A stretch of 64,000 bases of DNA from an uncultured Lachnospiraceae bacterium (GTDB taxonomy: Bacteria; Bacillota; Clostridia; Lachnospirales; Lachnospiraceae): assembly GCA_910579395.1 (NCBI GenBank), contig CAJTUC010000011.1, positions 1 through 64,000 of the forward strand, in the 5' to 3' direction. Shown here piece after piece: positions 26,869 to 35,886 of the stretch. Position numbers and translations under genes: made by a program. The notes below the pieces were generated by a model, which ran no database searches, was not told the origin of the DNA, and was given only the letters and a program-made list of their open reading frames with translations. Every line of letters starts with the position of its first letter. Position 1 is the stretch's first letter.

Positions 26869-28711
26869 AAGTTTTCCCCTCTCTGAAAGGCAATAAGATG
26901 GATATGGTTGTAAAGCTTCCTTTTCTGCTCCGAATCGAAAGACCATACTGTTCTCCGAATTCATATTGTAATCGCTTGTGTACGTTGCTGACGCCGATTT
27001 CCTTAAAGAAGGAAGAGGAAGCGGGCGTTTCCATATGCAGCAGGCGGGCGGTGAGCTCCGGCTCCATGCCGACACCGTCATCGGTCACATCGATGTGGAT
27101 GTCCCCGGTTTCGTCCTGATAAATATGGATAACGATGCTTCCAGCCGTTCCTTTGGGTTCGATGCCGTGGAAGATAGCATTTTCCACGAGCGGCTGAAGG
27201 GTGAACTTCAGAATCTGGCAGGAAAGCAGCGCCTCGTCCTCCACATGGAAGGTCAGTGTGATCGTGCCGCCGTAGCGGTACTGCTGAATGATAAAGTAAT
27301 CGTTGATCAGGTCCAGCTCGTGCTTGATGGTGACGAGGTTGGTCGCACCTTTGGAAATATCTTTGAGCAGACGGGAGAGCGACGTTGTCATCTCCGCGAT
27401 GCCTGGTGAATTCTGAATGGTAGCCATCCATTTGATAGAATTTAACGTATTATAAAGAAAATGTGGGTTAATCTGGCTCTGCAGCATTTTGTATTCATAT
27501 TCTCTTTTCTGTCGTTCATCCTCAATCCTTTGTTCCATCAAAAGCAGTACATTTTCCGAAAGGTCGTTGATGGTTTTCCCGATATCGCCGAGTTCATGTG
27601 GCCATTCCGTTGAAAGGTCCCGTGAAAAATCGCCGTTTTCAATGCGCCGGATTCGTGCCTGCAGCTGCTTGACCGGTACATTGACGGTCCGGGACAGAAA
27701 CCATGACAGAAAAACGCCGATGCAGCTTGCGGCGGCAATGGTAATCAGCACAATGGAAAAAAGGACGCTGAATACGTCTTCAATAAGCTGGGATTCGTCA
27801 ACACATTCCACAATATGCCAGCCTCTTGTGTCGAGAGGACGTGTGATGATGGTAAGGGTTTCCAATTCGTCCAGTTCGTTACGAATGCGGACCGTCTGAA
27901 TATGGGTGTCAGGATTCAGTGCGAGGTTTGACTGGTCATCCACGACTTCAAAAGTATTTTCATAAGGAACAAGAGTTTCATTCTGGAATTGATATAAATG
28001 GCCATTCATATAGAAGAAAAAGCGGCTGTCCCTTTCCGATAGATAATTCCGCACGGGAGAAGTAATGACAGAGGTTGACATTTCCGTAAAAATATAGCCG
28101 ATTTCTTCCGCTTTATAAGGATGTTCGATTGGATAGAGAACAGGTATCATCGGTATTTCCTTAGTCGTGCAGAAGGAATCCGGCAAGACGCCGGTAGCGA
28201 TTTCTTCCATATGCTCGTGAAGCGTTTCAAAATAAGGAAGAGAGCGGATGGCATCGGCGGAAATCGCAATGGAAGAATAGGGCGGTTCCACGACCTGTAC
28301 GATGTCTTTCCTTGATTTGCCGATGATGACCATACGGATCAGCTGAGAAGGCAGGGCGGCATTGGCGGTATAGTTTTCCATGACAAAATCATGCGCCTCA
28401 CGCTTTGCCTGATTGTCGGAAGGTTCTTTTTCTTTCGTAAAATTAATGACTTTTGTACTGATCTGGCATGCGCGGATGAAACTGTTTACATTGCTCACAT
28501 TGGCATCGATGGACTCGCATAGAAAAGAGAGCCGCGTTTCCGATGTCTGAATCAGATTCTGCCGCAGATTGTCCAGAACAAGAAAATAACTGATCGAAGT
28601 AATGATAACGCAGATGAGAGCGATAAGAGAAAACGTACATAATAAAATACGCGCGCGTATCGTACAGAAACATCTATGCAGTTTGTTCTTTATTGCAGTA
28701 AGCTTTTTCAT
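26846..28711 (-). CDS. YesM-type sensor histidine kinase
   Basis: A 621-residue membrane kinase. TM1 is at about residues 20-42, followed by a large extracellular sensor domain (about 45-290), TM2 (about 292-318) and a HAMP linker. The His_kinase domain motif LQSQINPHFLYNTLNSIKWM contains the phosphoacceptor His, and the GHKL ATPase domain has QPLVENAIFHG and DDGVGM. It is the partner of the overlapping YesN-type regulator. It probably senses an extracellular sugar or a solute-binding protein complex. The ATG at 28711 (TGGAG upstream) is favoured over a GTG four codons earlier. Confidence 0.93.
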   Translation of the reverse strand: MKKLTAIKNKLHRCFCTIRARILLCTFSLIALICVIITSISYFLVLDNLRQNLIQTSETRLSFLCESIDANVSNVNSFIRACQISTKVINFTKEKEPSDNQAKREAHDFVMENYTANAALPSQLIRMVIIGKSRKDIVQVVEPPYSSIAISADAIRSLPYFETLHEHMEEIATGVLPDSFCTTKEIPMIPVLYPIEHPYKAEEIGYIFTEMSTSVITSPVRNYLSERDSRFFFYMNGHLYQFQNETLVPYENTFEVVDDQSNLALNPDTHIQTVRIRNELDELETLTIITRPLDTRGWHIVECVDESQLIEDVFSVLFSIVLITIAAASCIGVFLSWFLSRTVNVPVKQLQARIRRIENGDFSRDLSTEWPHELGDIGKTINDLSENVLLLMEQRIEDERQKREYEYKMLQSQINPHFLYNTLNSIKWMATIQNSPGIAEMTTSLSRLLKDISKGATNLVTIKHELDLINDYFIIQQYRYGGTITLTFHVEDEALLSCQILKFTLQPLVENAIFHGIEPKGTAGSIVIHIYQDETGDIHIDVTDDGVGMEPELTARLLHMETPASSSFFKEIGVSNVHKRLQYEFGEQYGLSIRSRKGSFTTISILLPFREGKTYDKTDYR

Positions 28712-28768
28712 AAAGTTCTCCACTTCAGGAAGAATGTCTCACCAGAAATATTCTTTCGGGGATAACTT

Positions 28769-28809
28769 AGATTTTCTTAGGCGTCGTTCTTTCAAGCCTT
28801 AGAAAATCT
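28769..28809 (-). other. Hairpin in the yesM-type leader
   Basis: AGATTTTCTTAGGC (28769-28782) and GCCTTAGAAAATCT (28796-28809) form a 14-bp stem with one mismatch. It lies about 60-100 bases upstream of the kinase start on the minus strand. The arm sequence resembles arm A of element copy 3 (33899-33937), but there is no second arm. Confidence 0.5.
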
Positions 28810-28880
28810 TTATTCCCTTTTCTCTAATTTTATCATATGTGGATGATTTGGGGAAAGTAAATATCAGGAGGGAGAAAAAG

Positions 28881-29028
28881 TGGAATAAATAGTACATCTT
28901 TTTCAAAAAAAATATATTTTTTGGGAAAAAAGCATAAAAAGTTGAATATAAATGGAATAAATATTGAATAAATTGTGAAGGAAATCAAAATAAATTCTAT
29001 GTTCATTGTAAAAAAAAGACATTATACT
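28881..29028 (+). promoter_or_regulatory. Regulatory region of the sugar ABC operon
   Basis: This AT-rich stretch carries TGGAATAAATA twice (28881-28891 and 28953-28963) and a variant TTGAATAAATT (28964-28974). A -10 TATACT (29023-29028) has only a weak -35 17 bp upstream (TGTTCA, 29000-29005), as expected of an activator-dependent promoter. The repeats are candidate sites for the divergent YesN-type regulator. Confidence 0.4.
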
Positions 29029-29102
29029 GAATGACATAGTAATCTAAGGCGGTCCTTATCGCCGCGATTTCTATCAAACTTTTAAAAGGGAGGATATAAC
29101 AG

Positions 29103-30518
29103 ATGAAGAAAAAAGTAATAAGTGTATTGCTTACAGCGACCATGCTGGCAGGTCTGCTTGCAGGATGCGGCTCTAACGGCGATACGGCACCGGCAGCGGA
29201 CAACGCAGCCGACACAACACAGACAGCGGATACGGCACCGGCTGATAACGCACAGACAGATACAGCTCCGGCTGATGCGGCAGCAGAACCTGCGGCTGAT
29301 GCAGGTACGGACGCTGGCGAGGCAGTTACCCTGAAGTGGGCAATCTGGGATAAGGATACGACACCTTACTGGCAGGCATTAAAAGACGCTTATGAGGCAG
29401 CAAATCCGAATGTGACACTTGAAATGGTAGACCTGGGTTCCGCTGATTACATGACAGTTCTTGCAACAGAATTATCCGGAAGCGGTTCCGATTTCGACGT
29501 TGTTACGATTAAAGATGTTCCAGGATATGCGACACTGGTATCAAAGAACACACTGGAGCCCCTTGACAGTTATATTTCTGCAGCAGGAATCGATTTGAGC
29601 CAGTACGGCGGCGTGGATGCGCAGATTACTGTAAACGGAAGTCTTTACGAACTTCCTTTCAGAAATGACTTCTGGGTAGTTTTCTATAACAAAGACATTT
29701 TTGATGCTGCAGGCGTTGCATATCCGACAAACGATATGACTTTTGAAGAATATGACGCATTGGCAAGACAGGTTGCTGACCCGACTTTCGGTTCTCAGAT
29801 TTATGGTACGCATTACCATACATGGAGAAGTGCGGTACAGCTGTTCGGTGTATTGGATGGACAGCACTCCATTCTGGATGGCGAGTATGATTATTTCAAA
29901 CCTTATTATGAAATGGTATTAAATCAGGAAGCTGACCAGATTTGTAGAAATTATGCTGACCTGAGTGCAGAAGGTCTGCATTATTCAGCAGCATTCTCCG
30001 GCGGTGATGTAGCGATGATGAATATGGGTTCCTGGTTCATCTCCACACTGATTTCCAATATCGCGAGCGGCGAATATGATGCATCTCTCTGCGGCAACTG
30101 GGGCATGGTAAAATATCCTCATGCTGATGGTGTAGAAGCTGGTTCCACACTCGGTACGATCACAGGACTTTCCGTAACGAGCGTATCCGATAACAAAGAC
30201 GAAGCATTCAAGTTCGTAGAGTGGGTATCCGGCGCAGAAGGTGCAAAAGTTATGGCTGAAACAGGTAACTTCCCGGCACTCATGAACGATGAAATTTCCG
30301 GCATCATCGCCGGCATGGAAGGATTCCCGACAGATGCTGAAAGCAAGGAAGCGCTGAACGTTTCCAATCTGTATCTGGAAGTTCCTTACGCTGAGAACGT
30401 ATCTGAAATTAACGATATTCTCGATACCTATCATAAATCCATCATGAATCAGGAAATGACTATTGATGAAGGTATTGCGAAGATGAATGAAGAAGTAGGA
30501 AAAGTTTTGGGACAGTAG
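29103..30518 (+). CDS. Sugar ABC transporter solute-binding lipoprotein
   Basis: A 471-residue exported lipoprotein with signal peptide and lipobox GLLAGC (Cys22). A low-complexity Asp/Thr/Ala/Pro linker spans about residues 25-75. A family 1 solute-binding fold begins VTLKWAIWDKDTTPYWQALKDAYEAANP. Typical blocks include DFDVVTIKDVPGYATL, ELPFRNDFWVVFYNKDIFDAAG and GDVAMMNMGSWFIS. It is the first gene of an importer operon with two permeases. The long linker probably spaces the binding domain from the membrane. No ATPase gene is present, so a shared MsmX-type ATPase elsewhere is likely. Confidence 0.93.
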   Translation: MKKKVISVLLTATMLAGLLAGCGSNGDTAPAADNAADTTQTADTAPADNAQTDTAPADAAAEPAADAGTDAGEAVTLKWAIWDKDTTPYWQALKDAYEAANPNVTLEMVDLGSADYMTVLATELSGSGSDFDVVTIKDVPGYATLVSKNTLEPLDSYISAAGIDLSQYGGVDAQITVNGSLYELPFRNDFWVVFYNKDIFDAAGVAYPTNDMTFEEYDALARQVADPTFGSQIYGTHYHTWRSAVQLFGVLDGQHSILDGEYDYFKPYYEMVLNQEADQICRNYADLSAEGLHYSAAFSGGDVAMMNMGSWFISTLISNIASGEYDASLCGNWGMVKYPHADGVEAGSTLGTITGLSVTSVSDNKDEAFKFVEWVSGAEGAKVMAETGNFPALMNDEISGIIAGMEGFPTDAESKEALNVSNLYLEVPYAENVSEINDILDTYHKSIMNQEMTIDEGIAKMNEEVGKVLGQ

Positions 30519-30606
30519 GATACTGTTTGAAAATCCATAAGATGACAGATGGGGCTGGTGTAATAACCAGCCCTAGCTATCAGCGGAAAGGGCGGGGGTT
30601 TATAGC

Positions 30607-31656
30607 ATGGATGAAAAAAAAGCAGCTCAGGTAGAAAAGCTGGAACAGGAATCTGCTGTCTTGATGCAGAAGATTCGGGAAGAGACAGATATTAAGAAAA
30701 AAAGAAAACTCATTGCAGAAAGAGAGAAAAAACAGAGGAAGATAACCGCGATCAGAAATAACAGGATCATAAGCAGGGAAGCGAAGCGGGACCTCATAGC
30801 GTATTCTTTTATCGCGCCGAATTTCATTGGATTCGCTGTATTTACGCTGATTCCGATTGTATTTGCCTTTTTACTTGCCTTCATGGATTGGGATGGCAGT
30901 AATGCAATTACTTTTGTAGGTCTTAAAAATTTCATAAAGCTTCCTTCGGATACGTTTTTTGTAGCGGCGTTAAAAAATACAATCATCTATGTTATCGGTA
31001 CCGTACCGCTGACGATGATCGCTTCTCTGGCGCTTGCTATCGTGCTGAACCAGAAAGTCAGGGCGAGAGGATTTTTCCGGACGGTGGCTTTTTTCCCTTA
31101 TGTAGCTTCTCTTGTAGCGATTACGGCAGTCTGGAGCATGATCTTCCACCCGTCAAAAGGGCCGGTGAACTATCTGCTTCTGACGGTATTCGGTGTCGCG
31201 CAGGAAAATCTGCCGAAGTGGTTCAGCGGGAATCTGGTATTGGTCACATTGATTCTGTTCAGTGTATGGAAATACATGGGTTATTATATGGTAATCTATC
31301 TGGCGGGCTTACAGGGAATTTCGGCGGAATTGTATGAGGCCGGAAGCCTTGACGGTGCGAATACATGGCAGAAATTCAAATACATAACATGGCCGCAGCT
31401 CCGTTCCACGACCTTTTTTGTCGTTGTCATGCTGACGATCAATTGCTTCAAAGTATATGACATCGCAGTTATGCTCGCGGGAGGCGGCGACGGTAAGCTC
31501 AGTACATCGGCGACCGTTCTTGTATACTACATTTATCAGAATGCGTTCAACTATTGGGATTTGGGATATTCCAGCGCAATTGCAATGGTATTGTTCCTGA
31601 TAGTGCTTGTTGTTACGTTGATTCAGTTCAGATATGAGAAAACTCTGGATGCGTAA
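30607..31656 (+). CDS. Sugar ABC transporter permease (MalF type)
   Basis: A 349-residue inner-membrane protein with six helices. It has a long charged cytoplasmic N-terminus (residues 1-62, coiled-coil-like, rich in Lys and Glu). The EAA loop contacting the ATPase is visible as YEAGSLDGANTWQKFKYITWP. It follows the binding-protein gene and precedes the second permease by 24 bp. The charged extension is longer than in most family members. Confidence 0.93.
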   Translation: MDEKKAAQVEKLEQESAVLMQKIREETDIKKKRKLIAEREKKQRKITAIRNNRIISREAKRDLIAYSFIAPNFIGFAVFTLIPIVFAFLLAFMDWDGSNAITFVGLKNFIKLPSDTFFVAALKNTIIYVIGTVPLTMIASLALAIVLNQKVRARGFFRTVAFFPYVASLVAITAVWSMIFHPSKGPVNYLLLTVFGVAQENLPKWFSGNLVLVTLILFSVWKYMGYYMVIYLAGLQGISAELYEAGSLDGANTWQKFKYITWPQLRSTTFFVVVMLTINCFKVYDIAVMLAGGGDGKLSTSATVLVYYIYQNAFNYWDLGYSSAIAMVLFLIVLVVTLIQFRYEKTLDA

Positions 31657-31680
31657 AATGTAGGAGAAAGGAGAGTCGGG

Positions 31681-32547
31681 ATGAGCGAAAAGACAGAAAA
31701 GAAAAAATATAGTTCAAAAAGCAGAAACGCATTGATTGGGAAAATAATATTGTATGCTATTTTAATATTAATAACAATAGTTATGATAATTCCCTTTTTA
31801 TGGATGCTGTCTGCCTCAATCAAATCGGACAGAGAAGTATTCCAAATGAATCCCTTTGTGTGGATTCCGGAAGTTCCCAAATGGGATAATTATATCAAAA
31901 TATGGACAAAAATTCCGATGCTGAAGTTTGTGGAAAATACGGTATTTTTGACAATTGTCGTGACACTTTTGCAGCTTCTGACATCGAGTTTTGCAGCTTA
32001 TTCTTTTGCAAAACTGGAGTTCAAACATAAAAATACCCTGTTTCTGGCGTATATTGCAACAATTGCAATGCCCTGGCAGGTGTACATGGTTCCGCAGTTC
32101 ATTATGATGCGTGCGATGGGCTTAAATGATAAACTGCTCGCGATGATCTGCCTTCAGGCGTTCTCTGCCTTCGGTGTGTTCATGATGAAACAGTTCTATG
32201 AAGGCATTCCGAGTGAATTGTGTGAGGCCGCGCGAATTGACGGCATGAGCGAATATAAGATTTACGCTAAGATCATGCTGCCGCTTTCCAAGCCGGCATT
32301 ATCCACGCTGACAATCTTTACATTCGTCAGTACCTGGAATGACTATTTAGGACCACTCATTTATTTGAAGACCGAAAGCAAAAAGACGATTCAGCTGGGA
32401 TTGAAAATGTTCATCGGACAGTATTCTTCCGAGTACGGACTGATCATGGCAGGCTCGGTGCTTTCTTTGATACCGGTCATCATTGTGTTCCTGTGTCTGC
32501 AGAAGTACTTTGTGGAAGGGGTGGCTTCTACGGGTCTCAAAGGATAG
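31681..32547 (+). CDS. Sugar ABC transporter permease (MalG type)
   Basis: A 288-residue permease with six helices, the characteristic PFLWMLSASIKSDREVF segment after the first helix, and EAA loop CEAARIDGMSEYKIYAKIMLP. It pairs with the preceding permease to form the import channel. The last base of its TAG stop is also the first base of a junction element (copy 2), so the element abuts the coding sequence. Confidence 0.94.
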   Translation: MSEKTEKKKYSSKSRNALIGKIILYAILILITIVMIIPFLWMLSASIKSDREVFQMNPFVWIPEVPKWDNYIKIWTKIPMLKFVENTVFLTIVVTLLQLLTSSFAAYSFAKLEFKHKNTLFLAYIATIAMPWQVYMVPQFIMMRAMGLNDKLLAMICLQAFSAFGVFMMKQFYEGIPSELCEAARIDGMSEYKIYAKIMLPLSKPALSTLTIFTFVSTWNDYLGPLIYLKTESKKTIQLGLKMFIGQYSSEYGLIMAGSVLSLIPVIIVFLCLQKYFVEGVASTGLKG

Positions 32548-32631
32548 GGCGGGAAGAAGTTCTAAAGACGTTCTGCCAATGGGCGGAGCGTCAAGAACTT
32601 CTACGGCTCGCGTTGCGAGCCTTTCTCGCCC
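32547..32631 (+). repeat. 85-bp two-armed junction element, copy 2
   Basis: The outer stem GGGCGGGAA (32547-32555) pairs with TTCTCGCCC (32623-32631), with one G-U pair. Arm A is GAAGTTCT (32556-32563) with AGAACTTC (32594-32601). It is topped by an 11-bp stem, GACGTTCTGCC/GGCGGAGCGTC, with two G-U pairs (32567-32577 with 32582-32592). Arm B is GGCTCGC (32605-32611) with GCGAGCC (32615-32621). Nearly every stem differs from copy 1 by compensatory changes, while CCAATGGG and the joining bases TCTAAAG and CTACG are kept. Confidence 0.88.
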
Positions 32632-32700
32632 TGTTAGTTTAAAGCACTGGAAATTGCAATGATCAGCCGTCTTCAAAATGCGGCAGAACGGAGGAAACAC

Positions 32701-33888
32701 ATGAAAATATTATTTGAAGAAAGCCCGGTCATCTCTCCGGAAGAGATCAACGCGGCCCTCGACTTTTCCGAAAAGCAGGTCGTTCGGAATCTGCCGGAGT
32801 TTACTGATAAGTTCCAGAAGGCATACAGCGAGGACGGATTTTATCATCCGATCGAAAATAACTACTGGACAACGGGCTTCTGGACCGGGGAAATATGGCT
32901 TGCTTATGAATATGCGAAGGAGAAGAAACTGCCGGACGCGGACGTACTGAAACAGGCGGCAGAAGTACAGGTAGAAAGCTTTTTACATAGAATTGACCAT
33001 AAAATTGAGGTAGACCATCATGACATGGGATTCCTCTATTCTCCTTCCTGTGTGGCGGCTTATAAGCTGACAGGAAGTGAGAAGGGAAAAGAGGCTGCCA
33101 TCAAGGCGGCCGACCAGCTGATCACGCGGTATCATCCTGTCGGGGAATTCATTCAGGCATGGGGGCCGATGGATGCGCCGGAAAATTACAGGCTGATCAT
33201 CGACTGCCTGCTGAATCTGCCTTTGCTGTACTGGGCATCGGAGGAGACAGGAGACGACAAATACCGGAATATTGCGGAAAAACATATTCATACGGCGATT
33301 AAGAACGTAATACGGGAAGATTATTCCACCTGGCATACCTTTTTCTTCAATATGGAGACTGGGGAACCGGACCACGGCGCGACCTGTCAGGGATACCGCG
33401 ACGGCTCCGCCTGGGCAAGAGGACAGGCGTGGGGGATTTACGGCGCGGCGCTCGCCTATAAGTATACGAAGCGGAAAGAATATATCGATATTTTCAAAAA
33501 TGTAGCGCAGTATTATCTGGAACATCTGCCAAAAGACATGGTGCCTTTCTGGGATTTGGAATTTACGGATGGAGACGATCAGCCGCGGGATTCTTCTTCG
33601 GCGTCGATCGCGGCCTGCGGTATGCTGGAGATGATCAAGTCTTTGGAGCCGGAAGAAGCGGAAATCTACCGGAAGTATGCGAAGCAGATGATGAAATCCC
33701 TGTATGATAACTATGCGGTCAAAGACCAGGCTAAATCCAACGGGCTTGTGCTGCACAGTACATACTCCAATCATTCACCATATAACACCTGTAATCATTA
33801 CGGTGTTGACGAATGTAATTCCTGGGGGGATTATTTCTATATGGAGGCGCTGACGAGACTGCGGAAGGATTGGAACCTGTACTGGTAG
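32701..33888 (+). CDS. ugl: GH88 unsaturated glucuronyl hydrolase
   Basis: A 395-residue cytoplasmic glycoside hydrolase with an alpha6/alpha6 barrel. GH88 blocks include NNYWTTGFWTGEIWLAYE, VDHHDMGFLYSPS, RLIIDCLLNLPLLYWASEETGD (catalytic Asp region), GYRDGSAWARGQAWGIYG and a C-terminal NSWGDYFYMEALTRL. Such enzymes hydrate and release unsaturated uronic acids left by polysaccharide lyases, which fits the nearby heparinase-family protein. The ATG at 32701 has GGAGG upstream. It is flanked by junction elements on both sides. GH105 is the alternative family, but the motifs favour GH88. Confidence 0.9.
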   Translation: MKILFEESPVISPEEINAALDFSEKQVVRNLPEFTDKFQKAYSEDGFYHPIENNYWTTGFWTGEIWLAYEYAKEKKLPDADVLKQAAEVQVESFLHRIDHKIEVDHHDMGFLYSPSCVAAYKLTGSEKGKEAAIKAADQLITRYHPVGEFIQAWGPMDAPENYRLIIDCLLNLPLLYWASEETGDDKYRNIAEKHIHTAIKNVIREDYSTWHTFFFNMETGEPDHGATCQGYRDGSAWARGQAWGIYGAALAYKYTKRKEYIDIFKNVAQYYLEHLPKDMVPFWDLEFTDGDDQPRDSSSASIAACGMLEMIKSLEPEEAEIYRKYAKQMMKSLYDNYAVKDQAKSNGLVLHSTYSNHSPYNTCNHYGVDECNSWGDYFYMEALTRLRKDWNLYW

Positions 33889-33889
33889 A

Positions 33890-33967
33890 AGGCGAAAAGA
33901 TTTTCTAAGTCTGCTAAAAACGCAGACTTAGAAAATCTACAATTTGCGGGGCAAATCTTTTTCGCCT
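33890..33967 (+). repeat. 78-bp two-armed junction element, copy 3
   Basis: The outer stem AGGCGAAAA (33890-33898) pairs with TTTTCGCCT (33959-33967). Arm A is a 16-bp perfect stem starting GATTTTCTAAG (33899-33914 with 33922-33937). Arm B is ATTTGC (33942-33947) with GCAAAT (33951-33956). It starts one base after the stop codon of the GH88 gene. A 12-bp hairpin with one mismatch (33968-33979 with 33984-33995) follows immediately. Arm A lacks the CCAATGGG tip of the other copies. Confidence 0.8.
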
Positions 33968-33984
33968 GACAGAATCGCCTGAGG

Positions 33985-34097
33985 GCGATCCTGTCGGGTT
34001 GAGGAGAATGTATGGGTTGAGAGTGATTCTGTCGGGTTGAGAGGATGAACGGGTTTAGGGCGATTCTGCCGGGTTGAGAGGATGCCGTATGGACTGA
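33985..34097 (+). repeat. Imperfect tandem repeat, about 37-38 bp, three units
   Basis: Units with core CTGTCGGGTTGAG recur with the CGGGTTGAG block at 33995, 34033 and 34070. Each unit also carries GAGGAT or GAGAAT, and the first two a downstream GGGTT. They fill the leader of the DUF2264 gene. The function is unknown; the first unit overlaps the hairpin trailing element copy 3. Confidence 0.6.
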
Positions 34098-34123
34098 GGC
34101 GGACTTAGAGAGGGAGGTTGAAC

Positions 34124-35830
34124 ATGAGAACGGATTGGGAAGGGAAATTGAGCAGTAAGGAAGATTTCAGGGAGCTTTTGATGGAAATCATCAGGCCGCT
34201 GCTGCCTTATTATACGAAGGAAAAGGCCGGCATCGTGCTGGGTGTTACGGCGACGACTTATGAACAGAGGACGATTCGGCTGGAAGCTTTTTCGCGGGTA
34301 TTGTGGGGGCTTGTGCCGTTCTGGGCGGGCGGCGGAAACGATGCGGAATTTGAAGAAGTTTACAGAAAAGGGCTGACGGCCGGAACAGACGAGGAAAATG
34401 AGGAATACTGGGGCGGTTTTCATGCTTTTGACCAGCGCTTCGTCGAGATGGCGGCGATGGCCTATGGCCTGATTCTGGCGCCGGATAAAGTGTGGGAGCC
34501 TTTGAGCGACAAAGAGAAAGACAATCTGGCGGCGTGGCTTTACGGCATCAACCAGTATGAACTGCCTGTCTGCAACTGGGTGCTTTTTGCGGTGCTCGTC
34601 AACATCGCGCTAAAGAAGCGGGGCAGGAAGTATGATGCCGAAAAACTGGAAAAATATCTGGACGGGGCGAATTCCTTTTATCTGGGAGACGGCTGGTATC
34701 AGGACGGCGATTCCGGGCAGAAGGATTACTATGTATCGTTTGCCATCCATTTTTACAGCTTATTCTATGCGACGGTCATGGAAGAGGAGGACCCGGAAAG
34801 ATGCAGACTTTATAAAGAACGTGCCATGCTTTTTGCACAGCAGTTCATATATTGGTTCGATGAAAAAGGAAGGGCGCTGCCTTTTGGACGTTCGCTGACG
34901 TACCGTTTTTCCCAGGTGAGCTTTTTTTCGGCCTGTCTGATGGCGGGGATAGAGCCTTTCGACGTCGGGGTGATGAAAGGACTTATCGTCAGGCATTTCT
35001 GTGACTGGATGAAGCGGCCGATTTTTGATAAAAACGATGTTCTGACTATCGGATACGGATATCCCAATCTGGTCATGGGTGAGCGGTACAACGGGCCGGG
35101 CTCTCCGTATTGGGCGTTAAAGACGTTTGCCGTTCTGATGCTGCCCGATGACCATCCTTTCTGGAAAGCGGAGATAAAACCGCTTCCGGCTTTGGAGGAA
35201 CAGAAGGCGCTGCCTTATGCGGATATGCTGATTCACAGATACAAAGATCATGTGACGGCTTTCGTACCCGGCAAATACAGCCCGGCGGGGCATGGGCAGA
35301 TACCGTCCAAGTATGGAAAATTTGCATATGATACGGAATTTGCGTTCAGTGTAGCGAAATCCACATGGGAAGTGCATGAGACGGCTCCGGATTCGATGCT
35401 CGCTTTTTATATCAACGGCTATGTCTATGTGCGGCGTATCTGTGAGGAGTTCCGTGTTTCGGAAACGGAGGTATATTCCCGCTGGATACCCTATGAGGGC
35501 ATTCAGGTGGAATCCTATATCATTCCGACCAAAGACGGACATATCCGAAAACATGTCATTACGAGCGACAGGGAATGCGATGCCTACGACTGCGGTTTTG
35601 CGGTGGAAGTCGATGTGGCGGGAGAAAAGCAGATAAAGGACGGAAAAATGGCGCGGGTAGAGAATCATTACAGCGGATGCAGCGTCGAAACGGAATACGC
35701 AGAGGGTAAGGGCATCATCATTCAGGCGGACCCTAACACCAATCTTTTGCACCCGATGACGAGGATTCCGGCCGTTCATTATCCGATACATCAGGGGGAA
35801 AATGAATTGACTACAATAGTCAAAGCGTAA
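34124..35830 (+). CDS. DUF2264-family protein
   Basis: A 568-residue cytoplasmic protein. The N-terminal two thirds form an alpha/alpha-toroid-like region with GLVPFWAGGG, NQYELPVCNWVLFAVLVN and DGWYQDGDSGQKDYYVSFAIHFYSL. The last third is beta-rich. This matches DUF2264 proteins, which recur in loci for uronic-acid and rhamnose-containing polysaccharides and are suspected glycosidases or lyases. It follows the GH88 gene and precedes a small discoidin-like gene. The ATG at 34124 has GGGAGG six bases upstream. Confidence 0.78.
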   Translation: MRTDWEGKLSSKEDFRELLMEIIRPLLPYYTKEKAGIVLGVTATTYEQRTIRLEAFSRVLWGLVPFWAGGGNDAEFEEVYRKGLTAGTDEENEEYWGGFHAFDQRFVEMAAMAYGLILAPDKVWEPLSDKEKDNLAAWLYGINQYELPVCNWVLFAVLVNIALKKRGRKYDAEKLEKYLDGANSFYLGDGWYQDGDSGQKDYYVSFAIHFYSLFYATVMEEEDPERCRLYKERAMLFAQQFIYWFDEKGRALPFGRSLTYRFSQVSFFSACLMAGIEPFDVGVMKGLIVRHFCDWMKRPIFDKNDVLTIGYGYPNLVMGERYNGPGSPYWALKTFAVLMLPDDHPFWKAEIKPLPALEEQKALPYADMLIHRYKDHVTAFVPGKYSPAGHGQIPSKYGKFAYDTEFAFSVAKSTWEVHETAPDSMLAFYINGYVYVRRICEEFRVSETEVYSRWIPYEGIQVESYIIPTKDGHIRKHVITSDRECDAYDCGFAVEVDVAGEKQIKDGKMARVENHYSGCSVETEYAEGKGIIIQADPNTNLLHPMTRIPAVHYPIHQGENELTTIVKA

Positions 35831-35886
35831 ATGAGACGGTAGGACGAGAAAATATCGTAAGTTGAGGGAAAGGAAAGGTTATTCAA

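Noticed and set aside
28769..28809. Fifth copy of the junction element in the yesM-type leader
   Set aside because: The arm resembles arm A of copy 3 but arm B and a proper outer stem are missing. It is kept only as a single hairpin.
23193..33888. Streptococcus-type glycosaminoglycan locus
   Set aside because: Heparinase-like and GH88 genes occur, but there is no PTS, no 4-deoxy-hexosulose catabolic genes and no sulfatase. The substrate is left open.
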